This document shows, in pieces, positions 1 to 8,224 of a stretch of DNA of 64,000 nucleotides; position 1 is the first letter of the stretch, and each line of letters begins with the position of its first letter. A program made the position numbers and the translations under genes. The notes under the pieces are model-generated. The model saw only the letters and a program-made list of their open reading frames with translations, did not search any database and was not told the origin of the DNA. The stretch is taken from NCBI RefSeq assembly GCF_000315545.1, contig NZ_JH992902.1, forward strand, positions 841,280 to 905,279, given 5' to 3'. Source of the stretch: Selenomonas sp. F0473 (lineage in GTDB: Bacteria; Bacillota; Negativicutes; Selenomonadales; Selenomonadaceae).

Positions 1-933
1 GACGAGCGCGTTCATGCCCGCCTCGTACTGGGAGAACGTCACAAACGGAATCTTCAGCGACTCGTCGCGCTTAAATCCGTCGAACTTCTTATCCACAAAG
101 GCATGCGTGAGCTGGCGCGCGCGGTCGGGGCGGAAATTGTAGAAAATCGCGCCGTCGCCGTTCTTCATCCCGGGATACCCCGCGACGACAAACGGAACGA
201 CGAACTCGTCCGTCACGCCCTCGGGCTTTTCGCTCGTATCGGCATAGGAGGCGAGCAGTCCTTTGATGGCCGAGGGCGCAGTTGTCTTCGCCTTGGCGTG
301 CGCGATCGCCTCGTAGGCGAGCTGCTCGCGTTCCCAGCGATGATCGCGGTCCATCGCATAGTAGCGTCCCGCAACGGTCGCAATCTTGCCTTCGCCGATC
401 TCCGCCGCTTTCTTCTCCACAGCCTCGAGGTATTCCTTCGCGCTCTTTGGCGGAACGTCGCGCCCGTCGAGGAACGCGTGGATCCAGACGGTCTTGATCC
501 CCTCGCGATGCGCAAGTTCGAGCGTCGCAAAGAGATGATCTTCGTGGCTGTGCACGCCGCCCGGGGAGACGAGCCCCATCACATGCAGCGCGCCGCCGCT
601 CTCCTTCACGCCGCGCACAATCTTAAGCAGCGCCTCGTTCTTAAAGAAGTCGCCGTTCCTGATATCGCGCGTGATGCGCGTGAGCTGCTGGTAAACGATG
701 CGGCCCGCGCCGATGTTCGTGTGCCCGACCTCGGAGTTGCCCATCTGCCCGTCGGGCAGGCCGACGTATTCGCCGGACGCGTTGATCTCATTGTGTTTAT
801 ACTTCTTGAGCAGCCCGTCGATGACGGGCGTCTTTGCCATCGCGATGGCGTTGTATTTCATATCGTTCGGGTCGCCGTCGCCGAATCCGTCCATGATGAT
901 GAGGGCAACCGGAGCATTTTTCAGTTTTGCCAT
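1..933 (-). CDS. gpmI: 2,3-bisphosphoglycerate-independent phosphoglycerate mutase (partial, 3' end outside window)
   Basis: Interconverts 3- and 2-phosphoglycerate in glycolysis, using two Mn ions and a catalytic serine. The visible 311 codons start at ATG 933-931 (MAKLKNAPVALIIMDGFG) and stay open to the window edge. The Asp of DGFG is a family metal ligand, and the GNSEVGHTNIGAGR motif carries the serine that becomes phosphorylated. The family is about 510 residues long, so roughly the last 40 percent lies beyond position 1. It is the last visible gene of gap-pgk-tpiA-gpmI and begins 40 bp after the tpiA stop. The ribosome site is weak (AAAGAG). Identity is clear; only the C-terminus is unseen. 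Confidence 0.96.
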   Translation of the reverse strand, partial: MAKLKNAPVALIIMDGFGDGDPNDMKYNAIAMAKTPVIDGLLKKYKHNEINASGEYVGLPDGQMGNSEVGHTNIGAGRIVYQQLTRITRDIRNGDFFKNEALLKIVRGVKESGGALHVMGLVSPGGVHSHEDHLFATLELAHREGIKTVWIHAFLDGRDVPPKSAKEYLEAVEKKAAEIGEGKIATVAGRYYAMDRDHRWEREQLAYEAIAHAKAKTTAPSAIKGLLASYADTSEKPEGVTDEFVVPFVVAGYPGMKNGDGAIFYNFRPDRARQLTHAFVDKKFDGFKRDESLKIPFVTFSQYEAGMNALV

Positions 934-972
934 GATAAACTCTTTCTAAGAGCAATGTGCTCGCAGAGGAAA

Positions 973-1722
973 TCAGAAATTAACGATCGCGGCAAAATCC
1001 TTCGCCTTGAGCGCCGCGCCGCCGACGAGCGCGCCGTCGACGTTCGGCTTCTTCATGAGACCCGCGATCGTCTCGGGCTTCACGCTGCCGCCGTATTGAA
1101 TGCGGATCGCATTCGCCGCGGCTGCGCCGTATTTCGCTTTGACAGTCGCACGAATATGAGCGCAGACTTCTTCCGCCTGTTCAAAGGTTGCGGTCTTGCC
1201 CGTACCGATCGCCCAGATCGGCTCGTAGGCGATGACGAGTTTCGCGACCTCCCTCGCCTTAAAGCCCGCGAGCGCGGCCTCGATCTGATACGCGACGTAG
1301 GCGAGATAGGTGCCCGCCTCGCGGATCTCGAGCGACTCGCCGCAGCAGATGATCGGCGTGATGCCCGCCGCGTAGGCCGCACGCGCGCGCTTATTCACGC
1401 CCTCGTTCGTCTCGCCGAAGTAGTCGCGGCGCTCGCTGTGGCCGAGCACACAGTAGGAAACGCCGATCTCGGCGAGCATATCCGTCGAGATCTCGCCCGT
1501 GTAGGCGCCGCTCTTTTCCCAGTGCACATTCTGCGCGCCGACCGCGATATTCGTTCCTTTGACCGCTTTGGCGACGGCAGCGAGCGCCGTTGCCGCGGGG
1601 CAGACGACGACCGCGGCCTTCGCCCCCTTCACGAGGGGGGCAAGCGCTTTCACAAGAGCCTTGCCCTGCGCGATCGTATTGTTCATCTTCCAGTTGCCCG
1701 CAATAATCGGTGTTCTTGCCAT
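973..1722 (-). CDS. tpiA: triosephosphate isomerase
   Basis: Interconverts dihydroxyacetone phosphate and glyceraldehyde 3-phosphate in the cytoplasm. The 249-residue product has the full TIM-barrel signature set: the N-terminal IIAGNWKMN with catalytic Asn/Lys, the catalytic His in VLGHSERR, the catalytic Glu in AYEPIWAIGTGKTA, and the phosphate-binding QYGGSVKP loop near the C-terminus. The start is ATG 1722 because GAGGGG lies 8-9 bases upstream; an in-frame Met 10 codons earlier lacks such a site. It sits 30 bp after pgk and 39 bp before gpmI, so it is probably co-transcribed with both. Confidence 0.98.
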   Translation of the reverse strand: MARTPIIAGNWKMNNTIAQGKALVKALAPLVKGAKAAVVVCPAATALAAVAKAVKGTNIAVGAQNVHWEKSGAYTGEISTDMLAEIGVSYCVLGHSERRDYFGETNEGVNKRARAAYAAGITPIICCGESLEIREAGTYLAYVAYQIEAALAGFKAREVAKLVIAYEPIWAIGTGKTATFEQAEEVCAHIRATVKAKYGAAAANAIRIQYGGSVKPETIAGLMKKPNVDGALVGGAALKAKDFAAIVNF

Positions 1723-1752
1723 ATTGAAATCCCCTCTTCCAAGTTTTAGCAA

Positions 1753-2946
1753 TTATTTATCCGCAATGGCGTCGATGCCCGGAAGCACCTTGCCTTCGAG
1801 GAGTTCGAGGGTGGCGCCGCCGCCCGTCGAGATGTGCGAAATCCGGTCGGAAAGCCCGGTCTTCTTGAGCGCCGCGATGGAGTCGCCGCCGCCGACGATG
1901 GACGTCGCGCCCTCCTTCGTCGCCTGCGCGACCGCACGGGCGACCGCCTCGGTGCCCTTTGCGAACGCGTCGAACTCGAACACGCCCATGGGGCCGTTCC
2001 AGATGACGGTTTTCGCCCCCTTCAGGGCCTTGACATATTCCTCGGACGTCTTCGCGCCGCTGTCGAGCGCCTGCCAGCCGTCGGGCACCTTGTCCACGTC
2101 GACCGTCTGCGTTTTGGCATCCGCCGCAAACTTGTCCGCAATGACGAGATCCACGGGGAGGACGACCTTCACACCCTTCTTCGCCGCCTTGTCGAGGAGT
2201 TCCTTGGCGAGCGGGATCTTGTCCTTCTCCACGAGCGAATTGCCGACGGGATAGCCCTTCGACGCGTCAAAGGTGTGCGCCATGCCGCCGCCGATGATGA
2301 TGGTGTCCACCTTGTCGATCATGTTCTCGATGACGCCGATCTTTTCCGAGACTTTCGCGCCGCCGAGGATCGCGACAAACGGGCGCCGCGGCGCCTCAAG
2401 CGTCTTGCCGATGTAGTTGATCTCCTTCTCCATGAGGAAGCCCGCAACCGTCTCGAGGTCGGCGGTAATGCCGACGTTCGAGGCGTGCGCGCGGTGGGCC
2501 ACGCCGAACGCGTCGTCCACGGCCACATCCGCAAGCGCCGCGAGATGTTTTGCAAAGGCGGGGTCGTTCTTCTTCTCCTCCTTGTGATAGCGGAGGTTTT
2601 CGAGGAGCAACACCTCGCCGGGCTTGAGCGCGCCCGCGGCCTTTTCCGCCGCCGGACCGACGCAGTCCGGCACCCATTTCACCTCTTTGCCAAGGAGTTC
2701 CGAAAGCCGCGCTGCGACGGGCTTCGTCGAGAACTGCGGCTCGCGCGCCTCCGTCGGGCGCCCGATGTGGCAGGCGAGAATGACCGCCGCGCCGCCGTCC
2801 AAGAGATAATTGATCGTCGGCAGCGTCGCGCGGATGCGCGTGTCGTTCGTGATGTTTTGATGCTCGTCCATCGGCACGTTGAAATCCGCGCGGACAAAGA
2901 CCTTCTTACCCTTGACGTCAATATCGCGAATGGTCTTTTTATTCAT
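1753..2946 (-). CDS. pgk: phosphoglycerate kinase
   Basis: Transfers phosphate from 1,3-bisphosphoglycerate to ADP, the first ATP-yielding step of lower glycolysis. The 397-residue length is normal. The N-domain shows RADFNVPM and the C-domain shows [13 protein letters not shown], the nucleotide-site WNGPMGVFE and the terminal [16 protein letters not shown] 2946 is preceded by GGAGGGG at good spacing, so the extra 53 in-frame upstream codons are rejected as leader. The gene follows gap by 86 bp and precedes tpiA by 30 bp in one operon. Confidence 0.98.
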   Translation of the reverse strand: MNKKTIRDIDVKGKKVFVRADFNVPMDEHQNITNDTRIRATLPTINYLLDGGAAVILACHIGRPTEAREPQFSTKPVAARLSELLGKEVKWVPDCVGPAAEKAAGALKPGEVLLLENLRYHKEEKKNDPAFAKHLAALADVAVDDAFGVAHRAHASNVGITADLETVAGFLMEKEINYIGKTLEAPRRPFVAILGGAKVSEKIGVIENMIDKVDTIIIGGGMAHTFDASKGYPVGNSLVEKDKIPLAKELLDKAAKKGVKVVLPVDLVIADKFAADAKTQTVDVDKVPDGWQALDSGAKTSEEYVKALKGAKTVIWNGPMGVFEFDAFAKGTEAVARAVAQATKEGATSIVGGGDSIAALKKTGLSDRISHISTGGGATLELLEGKVLPGIDAIADK

Positions 2947-3032
2947 ATTTTCCCCTCCGTAAATAAAATTCGAGGTTCGGCCCAAACGTTCGGCCGGACC
3001 TCGAAAGATCGTGCTTATCTCATTGTTTAATT

Positions 3033-4046
3033 TTAGCCGAGCTCGGCAAAGTACTTGATCGTGCGGACCATCTGGCTCGTGTAGCTGTTCTCGTTGTCGT
3101 ACCACGAGACGACCTGAACGAGCGTGTTGCCGTCGCCCGTATCGCTGACCATCGTCTGCGTCGCGTCGAAGACCGAACCGTAGGTTGTCCCGATGATGTC
3201 GCTCGAGACGATCTCGTCCGTATTGTAGCCGAACGACTCCGTCGATTCCTTCTTCATCTGGGCGTTGACCTGATCGACTGTCACCCTGCCCTGGACGACC
3301 GCGTAGAGGAGCGTCGTGGAGCCCGTCGGGGTCGGCACGCGCTGCGCGGCGCCGATGAGTTTGCCGTTGAGCTCGGGGATCACGAGGCCGATCGCCTTTG
3401 CCGCGCCCGTCGAGTTCGGGACGATGTTGAGCGCCGCGGCGCGGCTGCGGCGGAGATCCCCCTTGCGCTGCGGGCCGTCGAGCACCATCTGATCTCCCGT
3501 ATACGCATGGATCGTCTGCATGATGCCGCTCTTGATCGGCGCGAGATCGTTCAGCGCCTTGGCCATCGGCGCGAGGCAGTTCGTCGTGCAGGAGGCCGCC
3601 GAGATGACCTTATCGGCTTTCGTCAGCACCTTGTGGTTGACGTTGAACACAACCGTCGGGAGATCGCTGCCCGCAGGCGCCGAGATGACGACCTTCTTCG
3701 CGCCGGCCTTCAGATGCGCCTCAGCCTTTGCCTTTGCCGTGTAAAAGCCCGTGCACTCGAGCACGACGTCGACGTCATGCTTGCCCCAGGGGATCTGCGC
3801 GGCGTCCGCCTGCGCGTAAATATTGATCTTCTTTCCGTTGACCGTGATGGAATCCTCGCCGGCCGCGACGGAATCCGCATACTTATAACGCCCCTGCGTG
3901 GAGTCGTACTTCAGGAGATGTGCGAGCATCGTCGGACTGGTCAAATCATTGATGGCGACGACCTCATAGCCGGGCGCGTCGAACATCTGACGGAAGGCGA
4001 GACGGCCGATACGGCCAAAACCGTTGATAGCAACCTTTACTGCCAT
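3033..4046 (-). CDS. gap: type I glyceraldehyde-3-phosphate dehydrogenase
   Basis: Oxidises and phosphorylates glyceraldehyde 3-phosphate with NAD+ to 1,3-bisphosphoglycerate. The 337-residue protein has the Rossmann start [13 protein letters not shown], the catalytic cysteine in [15 protein letters not shown] and the catalytic His in TIHAYTGDQ. It is the first gene of gap-pgk-tpiA-gpmI and has a strong sigma-A type promoter 74 bp upstream. No cggR regulator lies next to it, unlike in Bacillus, so control of the operon is not explained by a neighbouring gene. Confidence 0.98.
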   Translation of the reverse strand: MAVKVAINGFGRIGRLAFRQMFDAPGYEVVAINDLTSPTMLAHLLKYDSTQGRYKYADSVAAGEDSITVNGKKINIYAQADAAQIPWGKHDVDVVLECTGFYTAKAKAEAHLKAGAKKVVISAPAGSDLPTVVFNVNHKVLTKADKVISAASCTTNCLAPMAKALNDLAPIKSGIMQTIHAYTGDQMVLDGPQRKGDLRRSRAAALNIVPNSTGAAKAIGLVIPELNGKLIGAAQRVPTPTGSTTLLYAVVQGRVTVDQVNAQMKKESTESFGYNTDEIVSSDIIGTTYGSVFDATQTMVSDTGDGNTLVQVVSWYDNENSYTSQMVRTIKYFAELG

Positions 4047-4119
4047 AGAAATACCCCCTGTAATTTCCTAGTCTGAGCGCCGCAGGCCAATCCCGCCGCA
4101 CCTTTTTTTCACAGTGTAT

Positions 4120-4147
4120 ATTATAAACCATTCCCAATAAAAGTCAA
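4120..4147 (-). promoter_or_regulatory. promoter of the gap-pgk-tpiA-gpmI operon
   Basis: On the minus strand TTGACT (4147-4142) and a perfect TATAAT (4125-4120) are separated by 16 bp. The predicted transcript begins about 65 bp before the gap start codon. No other hexamer pair as good is seen in this intergenic region. Confidence 0.75.
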
Positions 4148-4175
4148 ACCTTTTATCCCCTGTGAAGCCCTTCCC

Positions 4176-4191
4176 GCGCAAAGTTTTGCGC
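4176..4191. promoter_or_regulatory. palindrome upstream of the gap promoter, possible operator
   Basis: GCGCAAA-GT-TTTGCGC is an inverted repeat with 7-bp arms, about 29 bp upstream of the -35 box. Its position would suit an activator or upstream repressor site. A sequence containing AAGCGCTT, resembling the core of a CcpA cre site, follows at about 4199-4206 but matches the outer consensus poorly. Function is inference only. Confidence 0.3.
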
Positions 4192-4276
4192 AGATGCAAA
4201 AAGCGCTTGCCGCCCCGCAAATCTTCGCTAAAATATGAATAGGGGACGACGCCGACGCTCGGCGCTTCGCGTCAAA

Positions 4277-4322
4277 GGGACCGCCGCATCCGCGCTAAAA
4301 CAGCGTTGATGCGGCGGTCCCT
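4277..4322 (-). terminator. intrinsic terminator after the epimerase gene
   Basis: The arms AGGGACCGCCGCATC (4276-4290) and GATGCGGCGGTCCCT (4308-4322) pair over about 15 bp, with an inner CGCT/AGCG pairing. It begins 8 bp after the epimerase stop codon on the minus strand. The T-tract on that side is short, so efficiency is uncertain. Confidence 0.65.
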
Positions 4323-4329
4323 ATTTGTA

Positions 4330-5304
4330 TTATAAATTCTCCCGATACCACGCGATCGCCTCCGCGACGCCCCGCTCGAAGTCGTATGCGGGAGTGTAGC
4401 CGAGTTTTTCCCGCGCCTTCGCGATGTCCGCCCCGCTGTGGCGGATATCCCCCGCCCGCTCCGGTCCGTAGACGGGCGCGATGTCCTTGCCGAGCAGTCT
4501 CTTGAGCACCGCGTACATTTCGTTGAGGCTCGACTGCTTTCCGCTCGCGATATTATAGGCCTCGCCCGCCGCCTCATGCGGCGCGGCGCAGGCAAGGAGA
4601 TTTGCCTGCACGACGTCCTCGACGTAGACGAAGTCGCGCGACTGTTCTCCGTCGCCGTTGACCGTCGGCGGCATATCGCGCAGCAGCGCCTCGACGAATT
4701 TCGGAACGACCGCCGCATACGCGCCGTTCGGATCCTGCCGCCGCCCGTACACGTTAAAGTAACGCATGCCGTAGCAGTCCAGCCCATAGTGCGTCGTATA
4801 CTGCACGGCGTATTCCTCCGCAACATATTTCGTTACGGCGTAGACGGAGAGGCGCCGCCCTACCGTGTCCTCCCGTTTCGGCATCGTCAAATCGTCGCCG
4901 TAGACCGCAGAGCTCGAAGCGTAGACGAATTTTTTCACATGCGCCTCCGCCGCCGCCTGCATCATGTTGACCGTCCCCATGACGTTCGTCTCCGTGTAGG
5001 CGAGCGGCCGCTCGATGCTCTCCGGCACGCTCACCGCCGCCGCCTGATGGAGCACGTAGTCGGCACCTGTGCAGACGCGCGCGCATGCCGCGAAGTCTCT
5101 GATATCCCCTTCGATCAACTCGAACTTCGGATGCGTACGGAACCCCGCGATGTTCTTCTCATATCCCGTCGACAGATTGTCGAGAACGCGCACGCGATGT
5201 CCCATCGAAAGAATGGCCCCGCATAGATTCGAGCCGATGAATCCGGCGCCCCCCGTCACGAGAAATAAGCTGTTTTTCGGAAAGTCGATCGTACGATAGT
5301 TCAT
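4330..5304 (-). CDS. NAD-dependent epimerase/dehydratase, UDP-sugar 4-epimerase type
   Basis: A 324-residue extended short-chain dehydrogenase that probably epimerises a UDP-hexose for surface polysaccharide. NAD binding is shown by VTGGAGFIGSNL, and the catalytic pair by SVYAVTKY (YxxxK). RYFNVYGRRQDP is the usual substrate-side motif. It resembles the GalE and WbpP-like UDP-GlcNAc epimerases, and the substrate cannot be chosen from sequence alone. Two adjacent ATGs exist (5307 and 5304); the second has better spacing from GGGGG. It lies 24 bp after the PHP phosphatase gene and is followed by a hairpin terminator, so it ends this transcription unit. Confidence 0.88.
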   Translation of the reverse strand: MNYRTIDFPKNSLFLVTGGAGFIGSNLCGAILSMGHRVRVLDNLSTGYEKNIAGFRTHPKFELIEGDIRDFAACARVCTGADYVLHQAAAVSVPESIERPLAYTETNVMGTVNMMQAAAEAHVKKFVYASSSAVYGDDLTMPKREDTVGRRLSVYAVTKYVAEEYAVQYTTHYGLDCYGMRYFNVYGRRQDPNGAYAAVVPKFVEALLRDMPPTVNGDGEQSRDFVYVEDVVQANLLACAAPHEAAGEAYNIASGKQSSLNEMYAVLKRLLGKDIAPVYGPERAGDIRHSGADIAKAREKLGYTPAYDFERGVAEAIAWYRENL

Positions 5305-5327
5305 CATATCCCCCGTTCGGCGACGTA

Positions 5328-6107
5328 TTACAGTGCACAGATCCGCATCTTCCGTGCGCGGAACGTCACGACCCGCAGATCAAACGCCCGCGCAAGTTCC
5401 AGCGCGCGGTCGAAATGCGCGCCGACCGCCCCGGGCACATGCGCGTCCGAGCCGATCGTCACATACCGCCCGCCGAGCTCGCGGTAGCGGCGGTAGACGG
5501 GCGCGAGCTCTTTGATGCCGCGCGCCTTGCCGAAGCGGCGCGTATTGATCTCGACGACCGTCTCCGTCTCGACGAGCGCGCGCAGCACGCCGTCAATCTC
5601 CTCCGCAAAGTCCCCGTAGGAAATCTCCGGGTTCTCGAACGGCGCATTGCGCGCGATGTAGTCGATGTGCGCGAGCGCGTTGATATACGGATGCGCGTAT
5701 ATTTCCGCGCGCATGACGGAGAAGTATTCGCGGTACATCTCCTCCTTCCGACGCCCCTCGTACGCCTCGGAATGATAAAGATCCTTGACGCGCAGGAAGT
5801 GAATCGATGCGATGATGAAGTCAAACGGGACGCGCGCCGCAAACGCCGCGTTTTTCTCCCGCGCGCTCTCCATCATGCCCATCTCGACGCCAAGAGAGAG
5901 CCCCGCGCCCCGCAGCGGCTCGTACGCCGCCCAGTACGCCTCGGGATCGAAGAGGAACGTCTCCTCCCCCGGCGCCGGATAGTCATAGTCGCAGTGCTCG
6001 GTAAAGACGAGTCCCAGCCCCTTTGCCTGCGCCGCACGCAGGGCTTCCTCCGCGGGCATCTCCGAATCCGCGGAAAACACGGTGTGCGAATGGCTGTCAA
6101 ACAGCAT
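5328..6107 (-). CDS. PHP-domain phosphatase, HisJ-like histidinol-phosphatase family
   Basis: A 259-residue metal-dependent PHP phosphoesterase. The N-terminal DSHSHTVFSAD supplies the first metal ligands, followed by FTEHCDYD, then HIDYIARN in the middle and IGSDAHVPGAVG near the end, all PHP motifs. The closest described role is dephosphorylation of L-histidinol phosphate in histidine synthesis, but no his genes are nearby and other small phosphate esters are possible. ATG 6107 is preferred over ATG 6113 because GAGGAGG touches the earlier one and sits 7 bases from the later one. It lies 12 bp after rsmA. Confidence 0.8.
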   Translation of the reverse strand: MLFDSHSHTVFSADSEMPAEEALRAAQAKGLGLVFTEHCDYDYPAPGEETFLFDPEAYWAAYEPLRGAGLSLGVEMGMMESAREKNAAFAARVPFDFIIASIHFLRVKDLYHSEAYEGRRKEEMYREYFSVMRAEIYAHPYINALAHIDYIARNAPFENPEISYGDFAEEIDGVLRALVETETVVEINTRRFGKARGIKELAPVYRRYRELGGRYVTIGSDAHVPGAVGAHFDRALELARAFDLRVVTFRARKMRICAL

Positions 6108-6119
6108 CTTCATTCCTCC

Positions 6120-6995
6120 TCACGTCTGCGCATGCAAAGCCCCGACCGCATCGGAGAGGCGCGCAAACGCCTCGAGCGAAAGCTGCTCCCCGCGCGCGTT
6201 CTCCCCGATTTCCGCCGCCGCGAGGGCGGCGCGAATCGCGTCCTTTGTCAGCCCCGCAGCCGTGAGCGCGTTCAGCAGCGTCTTGCGCCGCTGGCCGAAT
6301 GCGGCGCGGATGAGACGGAAGAACAGCTTTTCATCCGCGGGAAGGGCCCCCGGCGTCTCCCGCACGACGCAGGAAACGACGGCGCTCGTCACCTCCGGCG
6401 CGGGACGGAACGCGCGCGGCGGAACGTCCGTCACCATGCGCGGCGCGGTGAAATACTGCACGGCGACCGAGAGCGCGCCGTAGTCCTTCGTGCCGGGCCG
6501 CGCCGTCATGCGCATCGCCACTTCCTTCTGCACCATCGTGACGAGCCGCTCGATCGGCAGGCGCTGTTCGAGGAGCGTCATGATGATCGGCGTCGTGATG
6601 TAATAGGGCAGATTCGCGACGACCTTGAATCGTTCTCCATTTTCCAGTTTCAGCGTCTCCGGGATATCGATCTTGAGGATATCCCCCGGCACCACGGTCA
6701 CATTGTCATAGCCTCTCAGCGTCTGGGCGAGCACCGCGGGGAGTTTCCGATCCACCTCGACGGCGACGACGCGCGCCCCCGTCTCCGCGAGTCCCTGCGT
6801 CAGCGTGCCGATGCCGGGGCCGATCTCGAGCACCGTGTCTCCCGCAGTCAGTTCCGCCGCATCCACAATGCCGCGCACAACGGAGGCGTCTACGAGGAAG
6901 TTCTGCCCGAGCCGCTTTCTTGCGCGCAGACCGAAGGCGTTCAATATACGGCGCGTAACCGCCGGATCGGCGATCACGGGGATGGTCGCATTCAT
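6120..6995 (-). CDS. rsmA: 16S rRNA (adenine1518-N6/adenine1519-N6)-dimethyltransferase
   Basis: Dimethylates two adjacent adenines near the 3' end of 16S rRNA with S-adenosylmethionine during 30S maturation. The 291-residue product has the family opening KRLGQNFLVD, the SAM motif VLEIGPGIGTLT and the catalytic NLPYYITTP motif, followed by the C-terminal helical domain. Its start overlaps the rnmV stop by 4 bp (ATGA), a common Firmicutes gene order that couples 5S and 16S rRNA maturation functions. Confidence 0.97.
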   Translation of the reverse strand: MNATIPVIADPAVTRRILNAFGLRARKRLGQNFLVDASVVRGIVDAAELTAGDTVLEIGPGIGTLTQGLAETGARVVAVEVDRKLPAVLAQTLRGYDNVTVVPGDILKIDIPETLKLENGERFKVVANLPYYITTPIIMTLLEQRLPIERLVTMVQKEVAMRMTARPGTKDYGALSVAVQYFTAPRMVTDVPPRAFRPAPEVTSAVVSCVVRETPGALPADEKLFFRLIRAAFGQRRKTLLNALTAAGLTKDAIRAALAAAEIGENARGEQLSLEAFARLSDAVGALHAQT

Positions 6996-7531
6996 ATGAG
7001 CTCCTCAACGGCAGATTGAAACGCGGCGCGGGTAATGCCGTAGGTGTTGAGCCGCATGAGAAAGGTCTTCGCGTTCGCAAAGCCGAGTCCGAGGCGGCGG
7101 CCGATCTGCGCGCGCCGCGCGGAGGCATCCGGGGCGCCCGTCAGTCCGCAGCGGATCAGATCACGCATGGAAAACTCCTCCGCCGGCCGCTCCATCGGGG
7201 TATGCACAACGGCAAGCGCCGTGCGCACGGCGTCGGGACGCGCCTGCTCGACGCCGACATCTCCGTCCGACGGGTTCGTCGCATCCTCTGCGGGAATGAA
7301 GGCGTGTTTTGCGCGCGGGAACATCTCCGTCAGCCGCGCGCGGATGCGCTCGCCGACCGTATCGGGATCGGTGAGGACAATGATGCCGCGTGCTTCGTAC
7401 GCGGCGCGAATGTCCCTCACCGTGCGGCTGCGGAGGCGAAACCCGTCCGTCACAATGCAGTCCGCCTCAACTGCGCGCCGCACCGCCGCGACGTCCATCT
7501 TCCCCTCGACAACGATCACTTCTCGAATCAA
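6992..7531 (-). CDS. rnmV: ribonuclease M5
   Basis: Matures 5S rRNA precursor together with ribosomal protein L18. The 179-residue protein is a Toprim domain: VVEGKMD carries the catalytic Glu and TDPDTVGERIR the DxD acidic pair. The C-terminal half holds the substrate-recognition region. The gene is a Gram-positive marker in this otherwise LPS-bearing genome. It is translationally coupled to rsmA (4-bp overlap) and starts 4 bp after the dTMP kinase stop. Confidence 0.93.
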   Translation of the reverse strand: MIREVIVVEGKMDVAAVRRAVEADCIVTDGFRLRSRTVRDIRAAYEARGIIVLTDPDTVGERIRARLTEMFPRAKHAFIPAEDATNPSDGDVGVEQARPDAVRTALAVVHTPMERPAEEFSMRDLIRCGLTGAPDASARRAQIGRRLGLGFANAKTFLMRLNTYGITRAAFQSAVEELI

Positions 7532-7535
7532 CGGC

Positions 7536-8222
7536 TCACTCTCTCCTCAATGATAAAAACGTCCCGGCCGCGCGGTACAGCCGCGCGTGAATCTCTTCGA
7601 CCGGGTCCGGGACCCCGTCTGTGCTCGAGGGGATACGCACCCAGCCGTAACGCTCCGCGAGCAGGACATAGGCGTCGTGCGTACGCGCAAGATAGTCCGC
7701 GTCGCGCTCGTGGATATCGGGCGCGGCGCCGCTTTTCTCCGCGCGCGCCGCAATGAGGCGCTGTGCCGCCGCAGGCTCCATATCGAGGAAGAACACGGCG
7801 TCCGGCACGGGCAGCCCCATCTTATTGAATTCGAGGTCATAGAGCCAGTCGAGATAGGCGTCGCGCTGCGCCGCATCAGATATCTTCACCGCCTGATGCA
7901 CCATATTCGACGTCGTATAGCGGTCGGCGAGCACAACGGCACCCGCCTCATAGTCCCGCCCCCACTTCGTCCGATAGGAGGCGTAGCGATCTACGGCAAA
8001 AAAGGTCGATGCGGCATAGGCGTTCACATCGGCCGCATGCGCGCCGAAATCGCCGCGCAGATACATCCGCACAAGCGCCGACGAATCCGACGCATAGTCG
8101 GGAAACGCGACGGGAACGACACGGTGCCCGTCCCGTACCAGCCGCTCCGCGAGGAGCCGCGTCTGCGTCTCCTTGCCCGAGCCGTCCCCCGCCTCGATGA
8201 TAAAGAGTTTGCCCCTTGCCAT
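7536..8222 (-). CDS. thymidylate kinase family protein with atypical P-loop
   Basis: A 228-residue nucleoside-monophosphate kinase fold, probably phosphorylating dTMP to dTDP. PDY after the first strand, ADRYTTSN, and the LID-like stretch around HERDADYLARTHDAY fit the dTMP kinase family. The P-loop reads EAGDGSGKET instead of the usual EGxDGxGKTT, so Ala replaces the first Gly and Glu-18 stands where Ser/Thr normally binds magnesium. ATG 8222 is preferred because GGAAGG lies 6 bases upstream; an ATG at 8228 overlaps the stop of the preceding decarboxylase gene. Activity as a dTMP kinase is likely but less certain because of the P-loop. Confidence 0.75.
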   Translation of the reverse strand: MARGKLFIIEAGDGSGKETQTRLLAERLVRDGHRVVPVAFPDYASDSSALVRMYLRGDFGAHAADVNAYAASTFFAVDRYASYRTKWGRDYEAGAVVLADRYTTSNMVHQAVKISDAAQRDAYLDWLYDLEFNKMGLPVPDAVFFLDMEPAAAQRLIAARAEKSGAAPDIHERDADYLARTHDAYVLLAERYGWVRIPSSTDGVPDPVEEIHARLYRAAGTFLSLRRE

Positions 8223-8224
8223 AG

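Noticed and set aside
103-1749. Long plus-strand open frame opposite gpmI and tpiA
   Set aside because: Its product is Arg-rich and unlike any family, while the minus strand encodes two complete glycolytic signatures. High GC suppresses stops in antisense frames. The same applies to similar frames at 5415-7019, 15549-17576, 49328-50500 and 51212-52825.
4193-4206. CcpA cre site upstream of gap
   Set aside because: Only the AAGCGCTT core fits; the flanking consensus TG...CA is not met, so it is not listed as a separate feature.
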